This document shows, in pieces, positions 57,733 through 64,000 of a stretch of 64,000 bases of DNA. The first letter of the stretch is position 1; each line of letters begins with the position of its first letter. A model generated the notes under the pieces. That model did not search any database and was not told the origin of the DNA. It worked only from the letters and a program-made list of their open reading frames with translations. Origin of the DNA: Chelonoidis abingdonii (taxonomy: Eukaryota; Chordata; Testudines; Testudinidae); NCBI RefSeq assembly GCF_003597395.2, contig NC_133770.1, positions 81,155,319 through 81,219,318 of the forward strand, in the 5' to 3' direction. The translations under genes were made by a program, and so were the position numbers.

Positions 57733-58013
57733 ATAAATCTTTTATAGTTCTAGTAGTTGTGAACATATCGGAATACTTCTTGGGCTTGGTTTTCTGTAAG
57801 ATGGTGTGTATTTGGCTTACCACTAATTTTTTAAAATATTGTAAAAGTTTCATATTAGTTTTATTGTTAATATCAATATAACGGTTTTCCTCAGTAGAGT
57901 TTACAGTTTTACAGTCTCTACCAGCAGTACACTCTAGCAATAATACTTTTTATTCTGGATTTCAGTAAGAATAAATAACTTGTGCTGGTGAAGTCAGAGT
58001 AGAGACACTAGGG

Positions 58014-58232
58014 CAGGGGTTCTCAAGCTGGGGGTCGGGACCCCTCAGGGGGTCACCAGGTTATTACCTGGAGGGTTGCGAGCTGTCAGCCTCCATCCCA
58101 AACCTTGCTTTGGCTCCAGCATTTATAATTGTGTTAAATATATAAAAAAGTATTTTTAATTTATTTGGGGGGTTGCACTCAGAGGCTTGATATGTGAAAG
58201 AGGTCACTAGTACAGAAGTTTGAGAACCACTG
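58014..58232. mobile_element. 219-bp hAT-like MITE beside a DIRS end
   Basis: The ends CAGGGGTTCTCAAGCTG and AAGTTTGAGAACCACTG are inverted. The flanks CACTAGGG (58006-58013) and CACTAGTG (58233-58240) are an 8-bp target duplication with one mismatch. No gene inside. Confidence 0.88.
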
Positions 58233-58648
58233 CACTAGTGTTCTTCTTCAAATAGTGTTCCTATGGGTATTCCCTCTAGGCGCACATGCACTTCATGCAT
58301 CTCAGATCAGAGATTTTAGGAGCAGTGTCCATTTGGCCCATGTATGCGCACCGTGCAGCCTTTTGCCCTGTACTATGACCATATAGAGTTGCACAGGCAA
58401 ACCACCCTCAGTTTCTTCTCAGCTGCCTCAGCCAAGTTGAACTTACCTCAACTGTATTTTTTTCTCATATCTTACTAGTCAGTGTTAGTTCTTAGTGTTT
58501 CCTTTGTATTAGTTACTCATAGTCATTTTATACATTAAAAATATATTATTTTTTAAAATGTTGTCCTTTCACCTATTTTTCTCCCTTTTGGGAAACATAA
58601 ACATTGTGAGGACATGGTTCTCCAGTTTTTAAATTATGCCTTTTTTGT

Positions 58649-58855
58649 GTGAGAGGCTCTCTCAGTCAGTTACAGGCACTCTCAGTGTGTCTGTTGCCTT
58701 GGGGAGTCACACGTTTCCCAACGTGTAATTTCTGCTTGGCATTAAAATGGAAAGACATAAAGAACTGGAAACTTAACCTATCTTTTCTTGGGATGGACCG
58801 TTCACTTCAACTGGCTTCTGAACCCAACCTGTATAATGGTTTCCGAGCAAGTTGA
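58649..58855 (+). pseudogene. DIRS gag-like N-terminal part (degraded)
   Basis: LSVCLLPWGVTRFPTCNFCL, ALKWKDIKNWKLNLS resembles the CLKCLGEFHRKDKCRICKKC block of the gag-like frame at 847, with several Cys residues lost. Position directly behind the DIRS leader supports it. Not functional. Confidence 0.5.
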
Positions 58856-58989
58856 CTGCTTCAACCTCCTTGGCACAGCGCTCCCCTAGAGCATTGAAGA
58901 GAAGATCTCAGGAATCCTCTCAAAAAGACACTAGAAAGCAATCTTAAAACTCTCTAGGTAGAGAATCTACATTAGAGACAGTCACCAGG

Positions 58990-59460
58990 TCAAAGGATAG
59001 CTGTAGGTGGGAAACAGCAGCAACAATGCGACTTCTCCTGCCCCATGGCAGGCTACGCTCCCTGCCTGCCCCTGCTGCCACGGAGGCTGCCGCCGCTCTG
59101 GGCTCAAGCCATCTGTCTCCCCCTGAGCAGCGCTCAGTTCTTGCTGCTCTTGGCCAGCAGTTGCGGGGCCCCAGCCGAGCCCGGCCCCTTGTGTCTCCTC
59201 TGCAGCAGCAACCCCCACCCACCTCCTCCTGGGCAGCGTTAGTGGCCAGGGAGCCTGAGAAGAGGAGTGGCCCCCGGGCAAGCAGGGGAGACTCCGAGAT
59301 GAAGAGGCTGCTGGCGCAGCCCGAGCGCTGGAGACTGACAGGTACCTACCCCTAAGCAACAGTGTAAAAAATTTTTTTGGCCACCACTTTTTGGCACCCC
59401 CTAATCTTGGCGCCCCAGGCAGCCGCCTAGTTCACCTAGCGATTACACTGGCCCTGAACC
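58990..59460. repeat. GC-rich insertion in DIRS gag
   Basis: A GC-rich block with no homology in the DIRS frame. Its right end TTTTTTTGGCCACCACTTTT, TGGCACCCCCTAATCTTGGC, GCCCCAGGCAGCCGCCTAGT, ATTACACTGGCCCTG resembles a MITE end that I know from reptiles. The left end was not found. Open frames on both strands are compositional. Confidence 0.5.
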
Positions 59461-59753
59461 TGTCTCATTGGTAGCACCAATTGTTCCAGGGACCTGGAGG
59501 TAACAGAAACACCCGAATCTCTTCCGTTCGGCGCCAACCTGTTCCTGGTGTGGAGGACCTCTCAATCTTCGGACAGTCTCATGAGACTGATGGAGTCTCT
59601 CCCTATCTCTTTGAGTGCTTTACTTCTACCAAGCGATGAGGAGGAGGAAGATGATAGGGACTTCTCATCTGTCTCCCACATTTAGATAATAGCATAGAGA
59701 GTACACTTATAAAGTTTGCGGATGATACCAAGCTGGGAGGGATTGCAAGTGCT

Positions 59754-60149
59754 TTGGAGGATAGGATTAAAGTTCAAAATGACCTGGACAAACTGGAGAA
59801 ATGGTCTGAAGTAAATAAGATGAAATTCAATAAGGACAAATGCAAAATACTCCATTTAGAAAGGAACAATCAGTTGCACACATACAAAATGGGAAATGAC
59901 TGCCTAGGAAGGAGTACTGCGAAAAGAGATCTAGGGGTCATAGTGGACCACAAGCTAAATATGAGTCAACAGTGTAACACTGTTGAAAAAAAAGCAAACA
60001 TCATTTTGGGATGTATTAACAGGAGTGTTGTAAGCAAGACACAAGAAGTATTTTGTCCACTCCAGTCCACACTGATTAGGCCTCAACTGGAGTATTGTGT
60101 CCAGTTCCGTGCACCACATTTCAGGAAGGATGTGGCGAAATTGGAGTGA
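59754..60149 (+). pseudogene. CR1 ORF2 reverse transcriptase, C-terminal thumb region
   Basis: 131 open codons with text DLDKLEKWSEVNKMKFNKDK, KCKILHLERNNQLHTYKMGN, DLGVIVDHKLNMSQQCNTVE, CINRSVVSKTQEVF and YCVQFRAPHFRKDVAKLE. This is the part of CR1 ORF2 behind RT motif C. A TGA ends the frame at 60149, in the text that normally continues to the C-terminus. Confidence 0.92.
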
Positions 60150-60219
60150 GTCCAGAGGAGAGCAACAAAAATGATTAAAGGTTTAGAAAACATGACCTAT
60201 GAGGAAAGACTGAAAAAAA

Positions 60220-60519
60220 TTGAGTTTGTTTAGACTGGAAAAGAGAAGACTGAGGGGGGACGTGATGACAGTCTTCAAATACGTAAAAGGTTATTACAAG
60301 GAGGAGGGAGAAAAATTGTTTTTCTTAACCTCTAAAGATAGGACAAGAAGCAATAGTCTTAAATTTCAGCAAGGGAGGTTTAAGTTGACCATTAGGAAAA
60401 ATTTCCTAACTGTCAGAGTGATTAAGCACTGGAATAAATTACCTAGGGAGGTTGTGGAATCTCCATCATTGGAGATTTTTAAGAGCGGGTTACACAAACA
60501 CCTATCAGGAATGGTCTAG
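60220..60519 (+). pseudogene. CR1 ORF2, C-terminus
   Basis: 99 codons in a different frame from the preceding part, so a frameshift separates the two. Text: SLFRLEKRRLRGDVMTVFKY, NSLKFQQGRFKLTIRKNFLT, VIKHWNKLPREVVESPSLEI, HKHLSGMV, then the natural CR1 stop. Confidence 0.92.
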
Positions 60520-60699
60520 ATAATGCTTAGTCCTGCCATGAGCGCAGGGGTCTGGACTAGATGACCTCTCAAGGTCCCTTCCAGTTCTGTTATTTCTGGC
60601 CAGGGCTCTCCCTTCATTATCAGGGAACCTTCTTCACTGAGACTTCCAGGGAGTTGGAATATCCCCATGAGAGACATGCTCCATCCTGCTGATGGGCCA

Positions 60700-61720
60700 T
60701 CTTTGGCTGCCTGTACCTAGGCCATATTCATCACCTCATTGGCCGTATTTGGACCCATCAGCGTCTTATTGCCAACAATTCTCCAGGGTTCCTAGAGTTT
60801 CTTGCAAGGAGAAGGGCAGACAGTCCCCATCAGTCTCTCTCTCTAGGGTGCTTGATCCACACGAGGAGACATTTGAGGAGCAGAAACGAGAATGGATAAG
60901 GAAATCCCCCCCCAACAAATAGTATCTCTTCCATATCCCCAGATGAAGTTTTGATGCCTCCTCCACCATAACTGGCTGACAACTTTAAACAGTTTCAGGC
61001 CTTTATTGAAAGGATAGCAGACTATTTGGAGATTCCACTTGAGATTAAGGAATCATGGCATAAACTTCTTGACATTCTGCACAGAATATCATCTGCCTGC
61101 TTTGCAATGCCTATTAATGAGGCTCTGTTAGACCCTGCAAAAATAATTTGGTGTACACTGGACACAATACTGCCTACCTGTAAGAGGTTGGACAAAAAAT
61201 ATTATGTTCCTTCTAAGGACTCGGAATTTTTATTTTTGCACCCATCCCTCAACTCTCTTGTGGTTGATGCAGTGAACGAATGTGGAAGACAACGCCACAC
61301 TAAATCGACACCACATTAAAAAGATGAAAAGTGACTTGACTTATTTGTCCATAATTCATATTCATCAGCTGCTCTACAATTTAGGATGGCAAAATACCAA
61401 GTCGTCATGGTGATAGAGTCACACAAACCATTCAAAGTTTAATGTCTTTATTGAGCATCTTCCAACAAAGCAGATGAAACAGTTCCTGGCAATCATCGCA
61501 GAGGGTCAGCTCCTGGCAAGAACATCTCTGCAGGCCTTGCTGGATGCCCCTGACATAGCCGCTCATTCTGTCTCCATGGCAGTAATCATGAGAAAGACCT
61601 CCTGGCTTCAGCTCTCCAGATTTCCGAGGGAATTCCAAAATACAGTTGAGGACCTTCCTTACAACAGATCAAAGCTGTTTAAGGAAAAAACTGATGAGTC
61701 TGTGCATACTTAAAACACTC
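60700..61720 (+). pseudogene. DIRS gag-like protein, middle and C-terminal parts (broken)
   Basis: HWPYLDPSASYCQQFSRVP at about 60745-60795 is followed after stops by EIPLEIKESWHKLLDILHRI (61026-61090), ACFAMPINEALLDPAK (to 61141), RLDKKYYVPSKDSEFLFLHP (about 61189-61248) and SLVVDAVNECGRQRH. The frame stops at 61319. 61474-61713 continues as KQFLAIIAEGQLLARTSLQA, VIMRKTSWLQLSRFPREFQN, TVEDLPYNRSKLFKEKTDES. Matching blocks occur in copy 3 at 37945-38280. The length and order fit the large DIRS gag. Confidence 0.72.
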
Positions 61721-62059
61721 TAGCGCCACACTACATTCTCTGGGACTATACATCCCTTCACAAAAGAGAGAGTTCATTAAGTCCCAGATGGCGCAGAGAT
61801 CCATGCCAGTTTCCTGCCTCTCAGAGACATTATGAACCACAACATAAGAGACAATAGTTACAGAAGAAAAGGCCATCTACTTCTCAGGCATTGACTTCAT
61901 AACCCACAACTTCAAAACAACAATTTTGTTGAGGTGATTGAAGTGCTGAGTTACCATCCCCACTCATTTCTGCTGCATCAATCTGCGTGTGTTCCTTGCA
62001 TCGGTGACTGCATTTCTTATTTCTGCTGGGACTGGGAACGTGTCACTAAGGGCAAGTGA

Positions 62060-62610
62060 GTGTTGGAGATAATTTCAGCTAGATACTCTATCTACTTTGC
62101 CTCCCTCCCACCCCCTTTTCTCGTCAAGGATCCCTCTCACAAGCATCTTCTACAACAGGAAATAGGCCCTCTTCTGAACTTGGGTGCTATAGAACCAGTT
62201 CCTACACAACACAGAGGAAAGGGATTTTATTCCAGGTTCTTCCTGGTTCCAAAAAAGAACAGTGGATGGAGACCCATTCTAGATCTAAGATTACTCAACA
62301 GATTTGTAAAGATGTAGAAGTTCAAAATGGTAACTCTTGCAGCAATAATTCCATCATTGCACCAAGGGGATTGGTTCTTGGCCTTCGACCTACAAGATGC
62401 TTACTTTCATAAGTGATTCACCCCTCCCACAGAAGGTTCCCGTGCTTCACTCTGGGTCAAGAGCATTTTCAGTACAGGATGCTCCCATTGAGTCTCTCCT
62501 TGGTACCCAGAATTTCTCAAAAGTGCACTTACTGGTAGCTGTTCACCTTATAGACAAGGAATTCTGATATTCCCATGCCCCGACAATTGCCTGTTCAAGG
62601 AATGCTCCTA
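62060..62610 (+). pseudogene. DIRS reverse transcriptase (broken, thumb deleted)
   Basis: DPSHKHLLQQEIGPLLNLGA, IEPVPTQHRGKGFYSRFFLV, PKKNSGWRPILDLRLLNRFV is the conserved N-terminal RT region, open to 62317. Motif A reads AFDLQDAYFHK at 62380-62412 with the catalytic Asp kept. The motif C position reads IFPCPDNCLF at about 62569-62598, where a YLDD-type box is expected, so this box is lost. RNase H text starts almost at once, so the RT thumb region appears deleted. Confidence 0.75.
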
Positions 62611-62614
62611 CAGC

Positions 62615-63170
62615 AAAGCCTCGACAGATCATGACAGACATGTCATGCATGTTTTATATCAACTGTCAAGGGGAGTGAGATCACCTTCTCTCTGTGCCAA
62701 AGCAGTGAGGCTCTGGAATTGGCGCATATGAAACCAGATCAATGTCTCAACAGTTTACCCTCTGGGTGTGCAAAACATCACAAGAGATGTCCTCAATAGA
62801 CACATCTCACAAGACCACAAATAGGAGATAGACCCCATTACACTCCACTGCATATTTCAGTTTTGGGGCATCCTTCAGATAGACCTTTTCGCCACAGCCA
62901 AGAACAAGAAGTAGTCCCAGTTTTGTTCGAGGGGCAGATTGGGTCACTATTTCCTGGGGGATACCTTTCATCTTTGTTGTGTGCATTTCCCCCAACTCTC
63001 TTGATATCCCAAGTTCTGTTCAAGATAATGAAATACAAGGTCAAGGTTATTCTAGTAGTTATGACGTGGCCACAACAAACATGGTTCCCTTACCTCACCA
63101 AGGTTGCAGTTTGTCAACTGATCACCCTCCAGACAGACCATCCTCCATCTTCTCTTTCAGGATGATAGTC
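62615..63170 (+). pseudogene. DIRS RNase H-like region and downstream ORF2 text (broken)
   Basis: ATCATGACAGACATGTCATG, CATGTTTTATATCAACTG encodes the TDN..MFYIN type box, followed by SPSLCAKAVRLWNWRI at about 62675-62725. PSDRPFRHSQEQE (in another frame DLFATAKNKK) near 62875-62912, FPPTLLISQVLFKIMKYKVK and LVVMTWPQQTWFPYLTKVAV (to about 63110) are the usual DIRS text between RNase H and recombinase. Frames change at least twice. Confidence 0.68.
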
Positions 63171-63215
63171 AAAGCTTTTACCTCACCCCATTCTATGGTA
63201 GTGTTTGCAGTGTAG

Positions 63216-64000
63216 CTCTCCTAAAGGTTTTTTGTCCATTTTTGTAAATTTCCCACCTTTTAAAATACTTACTTATCACTGGTTGCTGTTGCGGTTGACA
63301 GCTGTCAACTATTATAGGTATTATACTTTGTATGCCCAGGGCAATGGGGCCATGATCTGCATAAGGCCTGAAGGTACTACTGCAATATAAATGTTAAGTA
63401 ATATTCCTCCTCAGCTAAGCCCTAATGTTTCCCATGCCTCCCACTCCTATACTTCTTACCCTACTTTCTCCTGGAGAGATTCACTCTTCTCTGATACCTT
63501 CTTGTAGAGTCCCATTTTTGTCTTTCCCCATTCCCAGTTTTCCCCAAACTCCTCCCTCCCTGCTCAGTCTAGCTCACCACTGCCTTGTATCACAACATAT
63601 CCATCCCTACCATGCCTTCTTAGTTACTGGTTACATTTAGCTTTTAAATGTTTATGGGTACCAAAGTTGAAAAGCTGAATCTAATAGGGATGCCTGTTGG
63701 AGAGTGGGGATGTAGGTGAGGAAGAACATGTAGAGCAAGGCCATAAGTTGTTGGGAACATTATTCAGATGTCATAAAAGCCTGTAAGGTGGGGCATAGTG
63801 TGTACAGGGTTTGGGAACAGGAGGAAAGTCTTTGTAGGCGTATGAGACATGCACATGCCAGATGAAGCCCCAGGCCCCCCTCATGCATCTTTTATCTCAT
63901 ATTTCTCTCATACCTGCTGTGATACAGCATGGCCAGAAGGCAGCATAAGAGTGTTAGCAGGAGGCCTTATTCCCTGCCAAGGGAGGAAGGTTTGCTTTAG
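63216..64000. other. Unassigned sequence
   Basis: After the DIRS text ends, pyrimidine-rich DNA (63430-63600) follows. No repeat end or gene recognised. Confidence 0.4.

Larger units (their letters stand above)
59685..60600 (+). mobile_element. CR1 LINE 3' fragment, best preserved, inserted in DIRS gag
   Basis: Starts in ORF2 at AATAGCATAGAGAGTACACT and ends with the CR1 3' terminus TCAAGGTCCCTTCCAGTTCT. DIRS gag text continues on either side, so the CR1 is younger than the DIRS. It is the least diverged LINE copy here. Confidence 0.92.
58236..63215 (+). mobile_element. DIRS-type retrotransposon (copy 4), 5' end to RNase H, with nested insertions
   Basis: Order on the plus strand: a leader starting GTGTTCTTCTTCAAATAGTG, a degraded gag N-terminus (58649-58855), a GC-rich insert (about 59000-59460), acidic gag text LLPSDEEEEDDRDFSSVSH (about 59622-59680), a CR1 insertion (59685-60600), the remaining gag (60700-61720), RT (62060-62600) and RNase H (62620-63170). 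No recombinase or right terminus was found before 63.2 kb, so the 3' part is missing. Module order and shared peptides with copy 3 support the family. Confidence 0.76.

Noticed and set aside
1..64000. CRISPR arrays, bacterial operons, phage or plasmid modules
   Set aside because: No regularly spaced repeats. Composition, splice sites and the transposon types are those of a vertebrate genome.

Overview
The window looks like a piece of a non-avian reptile genome, most probably a turtle. It is AT-rich, has almost no coding sequence, and is filled with old, broken transposable elements. The mix is CR1 LINEs, DIRS-type tyrosine-recombinase retrotransposons, Penelope-like elements (PLEs), many short hAT-like and other palindromic MITEs, and an LTR. 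The turtle assignment is an inference from my memory of these families; no species marker is visible.

The only confident host gene piece is one 117-bp exon at 25369-25485 (+), with clean splice sites and phase 0 at both ends. It encodes the segment just after the last membrane helix of an anoctamin and best fits ANO10 (TMEM16K). The rest of the window is therefore probably ANO10 intron plus possibly 3' flank. A second, weak candidate is an in-frame terminal exon at 31263-31334.

Layout: 0.5-1.6 kb holds a DIRS 5' end with a gag-like ORF. 3.0-6.0 kb holds a GC-rich MITE and a CR1 split by a GC-rich insert. 6.3-7.1 kb holds a DIRS end fragment and a MITE piece. 9.6-10.1 kb is a CR1 tail. 11.2-13.9 kb is a DIRS 3' half (RNase H and recombinase) interrupted by a palindrome and a hAT MITE. 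15.6-20.5 kb holds a PLE hairpin with a 13-bp target duplication, three CR1 tails, a hAT MITE and a palindromic Tigger-like element. 21.1-24.0 kb is a PLE on the minus strand. 25.5-33 kb is mostly unique. 33.1-35.1 kb holds CR1 tails and a TIR element. 37.2-43.7 kb is a nearly complete DIRS (gag, RT, RNase H, recombinase, inverted terminus) with a mini-DIRS, an antisense CR1 and an L2-like tail inside. 45.2-47.5 kb holds a MITE and a second PLE (+). 48-53 kb holds MITEs and an LTR. 54.5-55.3 kb is an antisense CR1. 55.6-58.2 kb holds two hAT MITEs. 58.2-63.2 kb is another DIRS (gag, RT, RNase H) with a CR1 inside its gag.

All autonomous elements are dead: stops, frameshifts, and changes at catalytic residues. 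I saw no rRNA, tRNA or CRISPR array. No undescribed functional system is evident. The most unusual items are the short two-ended derivatives of PLE and DIRS, a PLE scrap embedded in a CR1, and the uniform strand of all DIRS copies.
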